Shown here: positions 8,826 through 17,254 of the stretch, piece after piece
Layout of the letters: every line of letters starts with the position of its first letter
Numbering within the stretch: the first letter of the stretch is position 1
DNA from: CAZYME01 sp964648115
GTDB lineage: Bacteria > Pseudomonadota > Gammaproteobacteria > Legionellales > Legionellaceae
DNA length: 64,000 nt
Reading direction: 5' to 3'
Assembly: GCA_964648115.1 (NCBI GenBank)
Contig: CAZYME010000010.1
Coordinates: 8,731-72,730 of the forward strand
The notes under the pieces: generated by a model
The model's input: the letters and a program-made list of their open reading frames with translations, nothing else
The model's database searches: none
What the model was told of the DNA's origin: nothing
Program-made: the position numbers and the translations under genes

Positions 8826-9371
8826 TCACTCTGTTCCGGATGACGAAGGAAGAGCAGATTCAAGAGGCAAAGAAGCGGGCTCGATTGAAGAAGGAACACG
8901 TTGTGAGCCTAATCTAAAGAAACTGAAAAATACATTGGTTTTTTTTCTAGGAGGCTCTGGCTTCACCTCTGGAGCAGGCGATAAATCGACCAATGGAATC
9001 GAAAGAATACCATCCAATCGGTCAATTACATCACAACCAGCTACTAAGAAATCATGTGGAACACCATTTTCTTGCTTCAATATATTTTTAGAAAGTGAAA
9101 ATGCTGACAACAAATCTTCAGGAGCATCGTCTGGCAAGCCTAAGTCCCTATGCGTTGAAATAATAGTCAATAACTCAATCATCTCCTTTGTCCAATCAAC
9201 AAACTCCGCTAATAAAAGGGGATCATGTATGGGCTCCGAATTTAAAATAGCCCTTATTTCTTTTAAATGAATATACATTGTTGTTAGTAGATTATTCACC
9301 TTCAGCGTCTCTATCTCACCAGTCGGCATAGCAACCTCCAATGTGAATTTGTACATCTGAACTTTACCCAC
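8826..9371 (-). CDS. Hypothetical protein, 181 aa
   Basis: Not recognised. It is mostly helical and acidic, with a proline/lysine-rich segment (PAPEVKPEPPRKKTN) near residue 140 and a low-complexity serine/proline tail (SLPLESALPSSSGTE) that ends beside the inserted palindromic element at 8628-8812. That tail may therefore be altered by the insertion. The first Met (9371) and the Met 14 codons in (AMPTGEIETLKVNN) are both possible starts. It is in an accessory region, flanked by repeats on both sides. Confidence 0.5.
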   Translation of the reverse strand: MGKVQMYKFTLEVAMPTGEIETLKVNNLLTTMYIHLKEIRAILNSEPIHDPLLLAEFVDWTKEMIELLTIISTHRDLGLPDDAPEDLLSAFSLSKNILKQENGVPHDFLVAGCDVIDRLDGILSIPLVDLSPAPEVKPEPPRKKTNVFFSFFRLGSQRVPSSIEPASLPLESALPSSSGTE

Positions 9372-9720
9372 CAGGGCCTAAGCATGAAAATTTTTCTGAA
9401 TTAATTTGGCTCTAAATTTTCAATTACAAGCTAATTTCAACGGCCCGCTGCTTGACCGCGGGATCCAGGAATCTAGATACATCTCTAGATTCCGCGGATA
9501 AACCGCGGAACGTAGAAGTCAAGAATTTTTTCATGCGTAGGCCGTGCTTTAACCACTAGACCCTATATTTCAATTTAAGAATAGATGATATCCTCAAAAA
9601 ATTAATCATAACGATATAAAAAAGTGGTCCTGCTGATTTTTTTTGAAAGCAAGGCGCGGAGATCCATTCGTTGGACTGTGTCCTTGCTGTAAGGACACAA
9701 ATCAAGTCGCTACTTAGACT
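9372..9720. other. Intergenic interval with hairpin repeats
   Basis: A 349-bp gap between two minus-strand genes. It contains the double-hairpin repeat at 9453-9515 and, at 9678-9698, a GTGTCCTT...AAGGACAC hairpin 22 bp past the calpain-like gene. That hairpin lacks a following T-run, so it is only a weak terminator candidate. A short tRNA-D-arm-like string near 9540-9570 is not a tRNA. No gene seen. Confidence 0.55.
9453..9515. repeat. Double-hairpin palindromic repeat (CCGCGG core family)
   Basis: Two adjacent stems: GGAATCTAGA / TCTAGATTCC (9468-9477 and 9484-9493) and TTCCGCGG / CCGCGGAA (9490-9497 and 9503-9510), ending ACGTAG. The order (GGATCCAGGA, TCTAGA, CCGCGG-loop-CCGCGG, ACGTAG) parallels the centre of the 11548-11682 element and the insert in glyS at 51152-51182, defining one family with at least three copies here. 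Confidence 0.7.
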
Positions 9721-11514
9721 CTATACAAACGACGAATGGAAATTAGCTATAGTCCCCGGTCTAGACGCCTCATGCACACTTTTAGGATAAGGAAAAAAGC
9801 GCACCCTGGTAAGCCCATGGCTATGATTTTTGCTTTTAATAGGAAGCCCTCCATCTTGCGCCAGTTTTGCAGCCTTAATTTCTGCCCTTATTTTTGTAGT
9901 AGCACTAACAATCTTAGGATCTGCTTGCATATCTTTAACCAAAATAGCTCGGCTTGCCTCCATCAAATCAGGGTGCTTTTCCATGCTTTCTACTTGAGAT
10001 AATAGTTTTTTATAGTGGAGATCGGATTCATTAGTAGACGCACACTGTGCAAATGAAAACTGAAATTTACTAATTGTATCAGCATGATAATAAATTATTC
10101 TCAATGCCTCTCTAGCGCGTAATAACATAAACTGCTTTTTAGTTGCTTGATCAATAAAAGGAGCGAGCATAATACTCTCTTTACTAAATGACCGCTTAAA
10201 CTCCTGTTCTTCACCTAGATGCTCAATATAGCTCGTTATCCTTCTAAGCTTCGCAACGCCACCTGGTGGATAAAATTGTTCCTCAAGATGTAATATTGCC
10301 TTAACAAATTTGCCTTTTTGCTCATAGTACGTCTGGAGAAACAGAGGAAAATCAAAATTATTTTTCACCAAATAATTGTATATCGTACTATTTTTTTCAT
10401 TTAATGCGATGTTGGCTAAAATATCGTAAGTCCCGCGCGAACATTGTGGCTCATGCTGAATAATAATTTCCACCGCCCGTGTATGGCCGAACGTATACAA
10501 TACATGCTCAATAAAACCTTCTTTTAATTCTGAAGTAAGCGCAATGTGAACATAAAGACGCCTTCTTTCAGATGCGGTTAAAGAGTTTATCAGCTCAGGA
10601 AGATAAGTCATTTCCCGATATAACCGACATAACACCCCTACCAAATTTGGTAATAACGTTATCGGAGGGTCACTCTTTGCCTGGCAAACCAACTCAAACA
10701 AAGTAGGATTATTTGCGATATACACAAGCTCTTGGTGTGCTTCCCGAGCTGTAATAAAAACACTATAATTAGCTTTTTGTATTGCAGTGGCTTCGCTACT
10801 ATGATCTTCTCTTAATTGATTGTTCCAAGGGTTGATTAAACTTAAGGTATATTTTTCTGGGGTCTCATCTCCAGGGAAAACAGTGTCGATTATTAAAGCA
10901 TGGAAGCGGCGTCGCCCCGCTTGAGGAGCACTACCGTATTGCATAGAAACAAAAACAGGCAATCTTGGCGCTAGCTTTTTCAATCGAATAGCGGAAGATA
11001 AGCCCAAGTTTACCGCTTTGATGCCTAATAGTTCTGCCAAAAAATCTTGTGATGATTTTTTGGGATGTCGTTCTTTTTCATTATAATTATAGGCACCAAG
11101 ACTGCCCCGGCGTTCCCGTCTATTCCAAGCAAAAGCAAAATAATTAGAGATGATTCGCTCAAGTACTTTTAAGGCGAATGCATTCGTTTTCACCCCTCTA
11201 GTAAAACTTGCAATTTCATCCAATGTGTGCCAGTAAACTGTAAATACATCTTCTCCCCCGAGTCTTTGATATTTATACTTACATATAAAATCGTCTGGTT
11301 TAAGATGCACACTATGTAGATTATTTCGTAGCCTCACGGTCAAACCATAGGGGCTGTATGAAAAAATAGATGATAATGCCTTTCGACCCTCTTCGCCTGA
11401 ATTATAAATACTTTCAAAACCCGCTAAAACAAAACAATCACCATAATCACCTTGCTTTATAAAAAGCGGCTCATCATTTTCTGGGAATAAGGGTTTTGGC
11501 AAAATAGCCTCCAT
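9721..11514 (-). CDS. Calpain-like (C2-type) cysteine protease domain protein, putative effector
   Basis: A 597-residue protein with no signal peptide. The N-terminal part matches the calpain catalytic core: QGDYGDCFVLAGFESIY (nucleophile Cys27; calpains have QGxLGDCWFLAA), His205 in RFHALIID and Asn228 in SLINPWNNQ (calpains NPWG). All three catalytic residues are present in the right order. The C-terminal 350 residues are helical and unrecognised. Calpain-like proteases are uncommon in bacteria and in this setting suggest a secreted effector cleaving host proteins. The ATG has an in-frame TGA directly before it and no clear ribosome site, and a MITE-like element ends only 34 bp upstream, so expression may be altered. 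Confidence 0.72.
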   Translation of the reverse strand: MEAILPKPLFPENDEPLFIKQGDYGDCFVLAGFESIYNSGEEGRKALSSIFSYSPYGLTVRLRNNLHSVHLKPDDFICKYKYQRLGGEDVFTVYWHTLDEIASFTRGVKTNAFALKVLERIISNYFAFAWNRRERRGSLGAYNYNEKERHPKKSSQDFLAELLGIKAVNLGLSSAIRLKKLAPRLPVFVSMQYGSAPQAGRRRFHALIIDTVFPGDETPEKYTLSLINPWNNQLREDHSSEATAIQKANYSVFITAREAHQELVYIANNPTLFELVCQAKSDPPITLLPNLVGVLCRLYREMTYLPELINSLTASERRRLYVHIALTSELKEGFIEHVLYTFGHTRAVEIIIQHEPQCSRGTYDILANIALNEKNSTIYNYLVKNNFDFPLFLQTYYEQKGKFVKAILHLEEQFYPPGGVAKLRRITSYIEHLGEEQEFKRSFSKESIMLAPFIDQATKKQFMLLRAREALRIIYYHADTISKFQFSFAQCASTNESDLHYKKLLSQVESMEKHPDLMEASRAILVKDMQADPKIVSATTKIRAEIKAAKLAQDGGLPIKSKNHSHGLTRVRFFPYPKSVHEASRPGTIANFHSSFV

Positions 11515-11547
11515 TCAAAGTCGGCAACCACAATTCATTAAACGAGG

Positions 11548-11682
11548 TTAGGGTCTGTTGACAATTGCTCTATAAGGTCTACGTGGCACGCGCCATCCAG
11601 GAGATCTCTGGATACCGTGGACAAGCCACGGTGCGTAGGCACTTTAGAGAATTTGAGAATATGAATTGTCAACAGACCCTAA
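11548..11682. mobile_element. MITE-like element with perfect 19-bp terminal inverted repeats
   Basis: TTAGGGTCTGTTGACAATT at 11548-11566 is repeated exactly in inverted form at 11664-11682, enclosing about 97 bp with an internal CCGTGG/CCACGG hairpin (11615-11631) of the glyS-insert family. If the element proper begins at GGGTC, the flanks carry a TA duplication, as left by Tc1/mariner-IS630 transposases. It has no coding capacity. It separates the calpain-like gene from its upstream DNA and supplies the 3' end of the GIY-YIG gene. Confidence 0.85.
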
Positions 11683-11970
11683 TTTTACTCCAAATACTTG
11701 TTCCAATAACTCAGGAGACTGTATGAGATTCAACTTCTCACGTTTAGGGATTTTTTTAATATAGCGCTCCACTTTCATAGCCAAAGCTTTATCCCCACTT
11801 ACCTGCCAACACTGGGCAATTTTAAGTGGCTTAAAACTCCTGGTGTACTTACATTTAGCAGTCCCTGCTAAATGCTCTTGAAAGCGTCGATTAAGATCAG
11901 TTGTATATCCCGCATAGTACGTATTGTTTTCACAATGCAGAATATATATCCAATACAACTGTTCTGGCAT
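11644..11970 (-). CDS. GIY-YIG endonuclease-domain protein, C-terminus rewritten by MITE
   Basis: A 108-residue single-domain GIY-YIG protein of the YhbQ/UPF0213 type: WIYILHCENNTYYAGYTTDL contains the Y-I-L / Y-A-G-Y signature, followed by catalytic Arg in LNRRFQEH and the family's AMKVERYIKKIPKREKLNLI. These small proteins bind or nick DNA; their role is poorly known. The last 11 codons (GSVDNSYSQIL) are encoded by the right inverted end of the 11548-11682 element, so the native C-terminus has been replaced. The conserved core ends well before that, and the protein may remain functional. Confidence 0.9.
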   Translation of the reverse strand: MPEQLYWIYILHCENNTYYAGYTTDLNRRFQEHLAGTAKCKYTRSFKPLKIAQCWQVSGDKALAMKVERYIKKIPKREKLNLIQSPELLEQVFGVKLGSVDNSYSQIL

Positions 11971-12085
11971 AAAAGAGTTCTTAAAAACAAAGTATCAATA
12001 TTTTTATATCAACAGCGCGGTTAAATCAATGCCTGGGCTAACTAAATAAAACACCATCGTAGCGGGATCAAACTACAGGGCTATT

Positions 12086-12121
12086 CCCGCATTCCGCTCC
12101 GCTACATACGGGCTAGATTGA
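12086..12121. repeat. Dispersed ATTCCCGCATTCCGC...CGGGCTA repeat
   Basis: A copy of a short repeat with the consensus TTCCCGCATTCCGCTYCGC followed by a TACGGGCTA end; other copies lie at 23446, 33350, 35468 and 40879. It sits 15 bp past the phhA stop. Confidence 0.65.
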
Positions 12122-12136
12122 AAAATTATTTCCTAT

Positions 12137-12955
12137 CTAACAAGCATGAATATGAATATTAGGATTATTTTCGTCAAAAGGAAAAAACGGGGGGTATTCT
12201 CCAAGCATTCGGGCACGCTGAAGTAACTCGCTTATGTTAGATGAGACAAAATCATACAGTTGGCGATAGTTATCAATAACAAAATATACAGACTGCAGCA
12301 TGTCAATTCTGTAAGGGGTGCGAAACGCGACTACTGGATCAAACAATACGCGCATCGCAGCATCACTTTCTACACAATAGACTGTCTCACTAATAGAAGA
12401 TAAAATCCCACCACCGTACGCCCGCAAACCATTCGTTGTTTTGATTAAACCAAACTCAACAGTAAACCAAAATAACCGCTGCAAAAGAGGCCAATCGCTT
12501 TCCGGAAACGTTAATACTTTTTTTGCATAATCCTGCATAAAGTCCGCGTACACCTGCTCGGTCAACATGGGACAATGACCAAATAATTCATGAAAAACAT
12601 CTGGCTCTTTTACATAATTTAGCTCTTCTTCGCACCGAATAAACGTTGCAGCTGGAAAGCGTCGCTCAGCTAATAATTCAAAAAAAGAACGGGCGGAAAT
12701 CAAAGCAGCAACTGGCGCCACTTGCCAACCTGTCTTGGCTTGCAGACGGCGGCTAACATCTGGCAATTGAGGAATAGCATCCGGTGTTAAACCAAGCTTC
12801 TTCAAACCCTCTAAAAACTCATCGCATGCCCGGCCCTTCACAAGCTTCATTTGCCGCTCAAACAATGTTTTCCATACGCCATGCTCTTCACCAGAGTAGC
12901 TCACTAATCCTTGAGAATCCGGTTTATATGAAACATAACGACTAACAAACTCCAT
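12137..12955 (-). CDS. phhA: Phenylalanine 4-monooxygenase
   Basis: A 272-residue bacterial-type phenylalanine hydroxylase, which converts phenylalanine to tyrosine using tetrahydropterin, O2 and non-haem iron. The iron-ligand motif FHELFGHCP supplies the two histidines, and the distal glutamate lies in the WFTVEFGLIKTTNGLRAYGGGILSS block. Length is normal for monomeric bacterial enzymes. It lies 24 bp downstream of bioC on the same strand. In intracellular relatives the enzyme can support tyrosine or pigment (homogentisate) formation; that link is inference. Confidence 0.96.
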   Translation of the reverse strand: MEFVSRYVSYKPDSQGLVSYSGEEHGVWKTLFERQMKLVKGRACDEFLEGLKKLGLTPDAIPQLPDVSRRLQAKTGWQVAPVAALISARSFFELLAERRFPAATFIRCEEELNYVKEPDVFHELFGHCPMLTEQVYADFMQDYAKKVLTFPESDWPLLQRLFWFTVEFGLIKTTNGLRAYGGGILSSISETVYCVESDAAMRVLFDPVVAFRTPYRIDMLQSVYFVIDNYRQLYDFVSSNISELLQRARMLGEYPPFFPFDENNPNIHIHAC

Positions 12956-12979
12956 GACAAAAACTCCTCACCAAGAAAT

Positions 12980-13840
12980 TCACATTTTAGAAGGCATTTT
13001 CAATTGTGTAATCGGTATCAACGTTTCTGTGCCTTTACCCATACGACGTTGCTCACCTTTCCAGGCATGGCCATATACTACTTCATATGTTAGAGGAAAC
13101 TTGCTCTGTTCGGTAAGAAATGCAGCAAAGTTTTTTTCGAAAACTTGCCACGATTGCTTCCCTGTCAACCCAGGATTGCGCCTGCTATTTATATTGCGCA
13201 CCCCTTGTGCCTTTAAAGCCTCGAGCAATTGGGCCAACGTTGAATAATGAGCAGTTAATATTTCCATATCCATCACCGGATCAAGAAAATGCTCTGCTAA
13301 CAGCGCGTCTCCCACATCGTGCATATCAATAAATTCATTCGTGTGCGCATAATTATCAATTTTAGACCAAGCTTGCCGCAATTCACAAAAAGTATCTGGC
13401 CCCAAAGTGGAAAACATTAAGCATCCCCCTGGATTCATAACCCGATTTAATTCACTCATCACACCAGACAATGGCTGTGACCAATGTATCACTTGATTGG
13501 CAAACACCAAATCAAAAGTCCCCGTAGCAAATGGCATCCCTGTCATATCACCAGCGACCAACGCCCATTTTTTCAACCAACCTTGTTTCGTTTTAGCCTG
13601 CTTTAACATGGCGCAAGCCAAATCAAACCCAACAATATGCGCCTGGGGATAATGTTTTTTTAATCGCTGTGAAAACGTTCCTGGCCCACACCCTAGATCC
13701 AAAATATAGCGGGGTTTAATTTTTAAATAGTGTAGTCGCTCAAAAAGACGCTCACCAATTTCATGCTGTATCTTTGCTGCTTGTTCATACTGCGTAGCAT
13801 GCCGATTAAAAGTTTTGCATATTTCGGTTTTCACATTCAT
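12980..13840 (-). CDS. bioC: Malonyl-ACP O-methyltransferase BioC
   Basis: A 286-residue class I SAM methyltransferase that masks malonyl-ACP as a methyl ester to start pimeloyl synthesis for biotin. Motif I is ILDLGCGPGTFSQRL; VAGDMTGMPFATGTFDLVFANQVIHWS and FSTLGPDTFCELRQAW are characteristic of BioC rather than generic methyltransferases. The N-terminus FNRHATQYEQAAKIQ is also typical. No other bio gene is in this window. It is divergent from comF with about 40 bp between starts. Confidence 0.93.
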   Translation of the reverse strand: MNVKTEICKTFNRHATQYEQAAKIQHEIGERLFERLHYLKIKPRYILDLGCGPGTFSQRLKKHYPQAHIVGFDLACAMLKQAKTKQGWLKKWALVAGDMTGMPFATGTFDLVFANQVIHWSQPLSGVMSELNRVMNPGGCLMFSTLGPDTFCELRQAWSKIDNYAHTNEFIDMHDVGDALLAEHFLDPVMDMEILTAHYSTLAQLLEALKAQGVRNINSRRNPGLTGKQSWQVFEKNFAAFLTEQSKFPLTYEVVYGHAWKGEQRRMGKGTETLIPITQLKMPSKM

Positions 13841-13879
13841 GATAAGAAACAGGACCTATATCCAGGAAATCCAACGCGC

Positions 13880-14581
13880 ATGCGCTATAAAATAGCCAGT
13901 ATATCACAGCGGCTACGGCTGCCCTCTATCTGTGTATTATGCAACCAATACCATCGTGAGCGTATTGCCATTTGTTCACCCTGCTTGCAACTTCTTTCAC
14001 CTATTGGCCCCGCTTGCTACCATTGTGCGCTACCCCTCCCTGAGAGTGATTTTTCAATTTGTGGCCATTGTTGTAAGAAAAAACCATCCATTGACAATGC
14101 CATTGCGGCTTATCACTTCGAAGAACCGCTGCGGACATTGCTGCACGAATTTAAATATCACGAGGGCCTTTATTTATGCTCATTTTTCGCCACATTAATT
14201 ATGAAAGCCCTTCCACCAGAAGCGCTACAAACGCAATGCCTTCTTCCGGTTCCCATGCACCCAAAGCGCTTACAGCAACGGGGTTTTAATCAAGCTGCAG
14301 AACTTGTAAAACAATTAGGACGACGATTAAAAATCCCCTACCATTTATCACATTGTAAAAAAATAATCCACACAGCACCCCAAGCTGATTTAAATGCGAA
14401 ACAGCGCCAACGAAACTTACACAATGCATTCCATGCCGAACCACTCCCCTATCAACATGTTACGTTGATAGATGACTTATTAACCACTGGCAGCACTGCG
14501 AATGAACTGGCGAGGGTTTTGAAAAAACAAGGCGTTAGGCGTGTGGATGTGTGGTGTTGTGCTAGAACAATACGAATGTGA
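13880..14581 (+). CDS. comF: ComF-family protein (phosphoribosyltransferase-like)
   Basis: A 233-residue ComF homologue implicated in DNA uptake and transformation in naturally competent bacteria. The N-terminal zinc-ribbon-like cysteines (CVLC, CSPC, CYHC, CGHC) are followed by a type I PRTase fold with the PRPP loop in VTLIDDLLTTGSTANEL and the VPMHPKRLQQRGFNQA block. I chose ATG 13880, preceded by CAGGAA, over an upstream frame that would overlap bioC in antisense. The divergent arrangement with bioC is common in gammaproteobacteria. Confidence 0.92.
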   Translation: MRYKIASISQRLRLPSICVLCNQYHRERIAICSPCLQLLSPIGPACYHCALPLPESDFSICGHCCKKKPSIDNAIAAYHFEEPLRTLLHEFKYHEGLYLCSFFATLIMKALPPEALQTQCLLPVPMHPKRLQQRGFNQAAELVKQLGRRLKIPYHLSHCKKIIHTAPQADLNAKQRQRNLHNAFHAEPLPYQHVTLIDDLLTTGSTANELARVLKKQGVRRVDVWCCARTIRM

Positions 14582-14639
14582 GCGCAGCTTCCAGCGAAGG
14601 CGCATAGGCGGGAATGACAATATCTCTAAACTTGATCGC

Positions 14640-15731
14640 TTATAAACCACACAAAGCTGCTTCATCATCCCCAACATATATTTTACAAAGTTGGTTCATT
14701 GTCCTTTTATCCTGTAAATCAGTTAATGATAAATTGAACGCTCTGATATAAGGACTATTTAATTGAAAACCGAACGCAACCTCATTGTAACCAAGAACAA
14801 ATGGAGTAACCGTCAAACGAGAAGAATTATGAAGTTTCAAATAATAATGAGCAGCAGCCATATCCACCATAACGCCCTCAACTTTTCCCTCAAGAAGGGC
14901 CGTGACCTCACTAGAAAATGTATCATAGGATAAATACTGTAAACCCATCTCTCGCGCTAACGTCTCTTGGAAAGTATTCTTGCCTACTGCAATAGGCCTA
15001 TGACCAATATCTGACAAACTTTTTACTGAGCTTGACATGGATACGGTTAATGCTGAAGAAAATACAGCGATGGTTAATCCCCAAAATAAAAAAGCCACAA
15101 GCAACAAAAGAATGGCTACAACACGGGCAAAGCCATTCTTATAATCACCAACCAGTTGGTTTGTCAAAAATGTTAGCGAAGTATTCCAAATTAAATCCCG
15201 CCACCTAATTCTGCCCCTTTTGCTTTTCTTGCCGTATTCAAACCACCATAGTAAATTTGTCATCACAAATAAAACGATAGCGCCTATTAGCACGTAATAC
15301 TTATAAACCACTATACTTTCAAAAATTTCCCATAATTGATGAAAGAAATCCCCTGATTGTTCATGAACCAGCAAAACCATGGGGTTAACAAAATAACTTC
15401 TTGAAAAACCAACCAATGCTAATCGTGCATGCGTCACTGAAATACTACCAATCACCACATCCAATTTCTTTTGATTAAGCATTTGCAGCAAGGGCAAAGC
15501 TTTTTTATCTGCCACAACATAATTATATTTCCAACCATTTTGTGTCGCGATTTTCTCCCATAAATCAATTGCCAACCCTTTATAAATACCGTTTTCTTGA
15601 TAGGCAAATGGAGGAATAGTAAATACACCTACCCTAAGAGTTTCCTCCGCAAATGATGGTCTTATAAAGATGACACTGAGCAAAAAAATAAGTGCTATGA
15701 AAATGTAATTACGCTTCAATTTTTTGTCCAT
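14640..15731 (-). CDS. GluR0-like ligand-gated ion channel (periplasmic-binding domain plus pore)
   Basis: A 363-residue protein with the architecture of prokaryotic ionotropic glutamate receptors. It has a signal peptide (about 1-28), the first lobe of a SBP_bac_3 domain (31-135), TM1 (about 144-164), a re-entrant pore segment (about 180-196, WNTSLTFLTNQLVGDY), TM2 (about 201-226) and the second lobe (about 230-345). The pore lacks the TVGYG potassium filter, so selectivity is unclear. Amino acids or similar small molecules are the expected ligands. Its ATG shares one base with the stop of the M50 protease gene (TAATG), so translation is coupled. An alternative reading as a simple amino-acid binding protein does not explain the central membrane segments. 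Confidence 0.85.
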   Translation of the reverse strand: MDKKLKRNYIFIALIFLLSVIFIRPSFAEETLRVGVFTIPPFAYQENGIYKGLAIDLWEKIATQNGWKYNYVVADKKALPLLQMLNQKKLDVVIGSISVTHARLALVGFSRSYFVNPMVLLVHEQSGDFFHQLWEIFESIVVYKYYVLIGAIVLFVMTNLLWWFEYGKKSKRGRIRWRDLIWNTSLTFLTNQLVGDYKNGFARVVAILLLLVAFLFWGLTIAVFSSALTVSMSSSVKSLSDIGHRPIAVGKNTFQETLAREMGLQYLSYDTFSSEVTALLEGKVEGVMVDMAAAHYYLKLHNSSRLTVTPFVLGYNEVAFGFQLNSPYIRAFNLSLTDLQDKRTMNQLCKIYVGDDEAALCGL

Positions 15732-16807
15732 TAATGAAAATACCTCTGCATATCGTTTAAAATGAGCTGCACTAAAACCAAACTAAATGCAATGAACATC
15801 AAACGGTGCAATAAAACTTCCATAGCAACAGATGCAGGTTTCCCTCGCACTTTTTCTACTAAAGCATAGACAATAGAACCCCCGTCAAGCCCTGGAATAG
15901 GAAATAAATTCACCAACGCTACAGACAAGCTCAAACTCGCAATAAAATATAAAAAAACAGCCAAACCTTGCAGAAATGAATTAACCATGGCGGTGAATAA
16001 ACCGAGTGGCCCTAATAGAGCTGCGAAAGGAATATGGCCTGTGAACAACTGCTTTAACATGACTAGAAAAAAATAAAGCATTCCCATTATTTGCAAAAAT
16101 GCATTCTGACAGGCTTGAAAAAAAGATAAACCATCTACCTTCTGGATATTTTTCTTTGATACGTCGGGAGTGATACCCACCATTTTTAGCAGAAGATGAC
16201 TCTCGCTCTTAAATCGCCACTGTGCTAAATCAAGCGACACGTGGCGTTTTGCGTTAGCTTTATTTTCCACCACCATATCTACCTGGTTTTTCCCCATAGT
16301 CATAATAAGCTGCATCCCTACCTCGCGCCAGGAAGGGACTCGTTGCCCACCGAGACTAATAATCCGATCCCCAGCAGCCAAACCAGCAGTGGCTGCCATA
16401 CTTGGGGTCGTTACACCTGCAATAACAGGAACCGTCTGTTGATACCCCAGAATCAGCATCAATACTAATGCCAACCAAGCCAACAAAATATTTGCAAATC
16501 CACCTGCTAGCAAAATAACACAGCGCACCCACACAGGTTTTTTATCAAAACAAAATTTACTGTCCTTTAGAGAAACAGGCTCAATACGTGAGTTCAATAA
16601 ATGCGCATAACCGCCAAAAGGCCAGATTGCCCATACCCACTGATAGTTTTTTCCTTGCCAGCTAAACAATGGCCTACCAAAACCAATTGAAACCTTTGTT
16701 ATTTTTACTTTAAAAAAATGCGCCACCCACGCGTGACCAGCCTCGTGGATACCAACGACCAATATTAGGCTCAATACAATAGCAAACAACGATAATATAA
16801 CTACCAC
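15731..16807 (-). CDS. M50 site-2-type zinc metalloprotease (RseP-like)
   Basis: A 358-residue intramembrane protease. Zinc ligands HEAGH are at residues 21-25, the third ligand is in LFPIPGLDGG (Asp308), and there is one PDZ-like domain (about 125-210, AGLAAGDRIISLGGQRV) and a GPLG motif near 266. RseP itself is about 450 residues with two PDZ domains, so this is a shorter paralogue or a differently tasked site-2 protease. It sits between a 91-residue unknown protein and the GluR0-like channel in one tight operon, rather than in the usual dxr-bamA-lpxD cluster. The substrate is unknown. Confidence 0.88.
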   Translation of the reverse strand: MVVILSLFAIVLSLILVVGIHEAGHAWVAHFFKVKITKVSIGFGRPLFSWQGKNYQWVWAIWPFGGYAHLLNSRIEPVSLKDSKFCFDKKPVWVRCVILLAGGFANILLAWLALVLMLILGYQQTVPVIAGVTTPSMAATAGLAAGDRIISLGGQRVPSWREVGMQLIMTMGKNQVDMVVENKANAKRHVSLDLAQWRFKSESHLLLKMVGITPDVSKKNIQKVDGLSFFQACQNAFLQIMGMLYFFLVMLKQLFTGHIPFAALLGPLGLFTAMVNSFLQGLAVFLYFIASLSLSVALVNLFPIPGLDGGSIVYALVEKVRGKPASVAMEVLLHRLMFIAFSLVLVQLILNDMQRYFH

Positions 16808-16819
16808 TGCATGCTCCCT

Positions 16820-17095
16820 TTAGCGCGTATTATCAATTACCAGCTTCAATCCTGGTCGACCTGAGGCTTTAGCCAGCTCATGGCCTTGTCGGCACACCTC
16901 AAAAACCCGGTAAACCTCTGTTGTTTCATTGTCGACGAGCTCTACATCCTCACCATGCTCATCCACCAAGGTAACCGATAAATGCATTTCTCGAAATTGG
17001 CCAATATGATAACGCTCCTTAAAAAGACGAAGGACGCTGACCAAGCTTTCAGCTGCTTCAGTACTATCGTGTCTTCCTTGAAAAATGATTTCCAT
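16820..17095 (-). CDS. Small hypothetical protein, 91 aa
   Basis: Not recognised beyond being a compact acidic soluble protein (MEIIFQGRHDSTEAAESLV...). Its alternating strand/helix pattern and charge balance suggest a folded domain. A good ribosome site (AAGGAG) precedes the ATG. It leads an operon, 12 bp ahead of the M50 protease gene, and is divergent from hemA. Similar small proteins may exist in Legionellales genomes; I could not check. Confidence 0.72.
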   Translation of the reverse strand: MEIIFQGRHDSTEAAESLVSVLRLFKERYHIGQFREMHLSVTLVDEHGEDVELVDNETTEVYRVFEVCRQGHELAKASGRPGLKLVIDNTR

Positions 17096-17254
17096 TTACC
17101 ACTCCTTAATTAGAGAGACTATTCATGCGTAAAAAATAGTCAATCATATTACCTAAGGTTAGCGGCGGGAAAATAAAGTACTTGAGTTTCTTAGAGTGGA
17201 GAATTTATTAACAATAGATTACAATCCCTCCTTTCCCTAGTTAACATTCATTCT

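Noticed and set aside
8612..9270. Open frames on both strands across the palindromic element
   Set aside because: They arise from the inverted repeats and from antisense of the 181-residue gene; no family-like sequence, no ribosome site.
9535..9575. tRNA-like D-arm string (minus strand GGTCTAGTGGTTAAAGC)
   Set aside because: No acceptor stem, anticodon arm or T-arm can be drawn around it; it is at most a fragment within a repeat.
14640..15731. Plain amino-acid ABC transporter substrate-binding protein
   Set aside because: Two membrane helices and a pore-like segment split the binding domain, and no ABC permease or ATPase is nearby.
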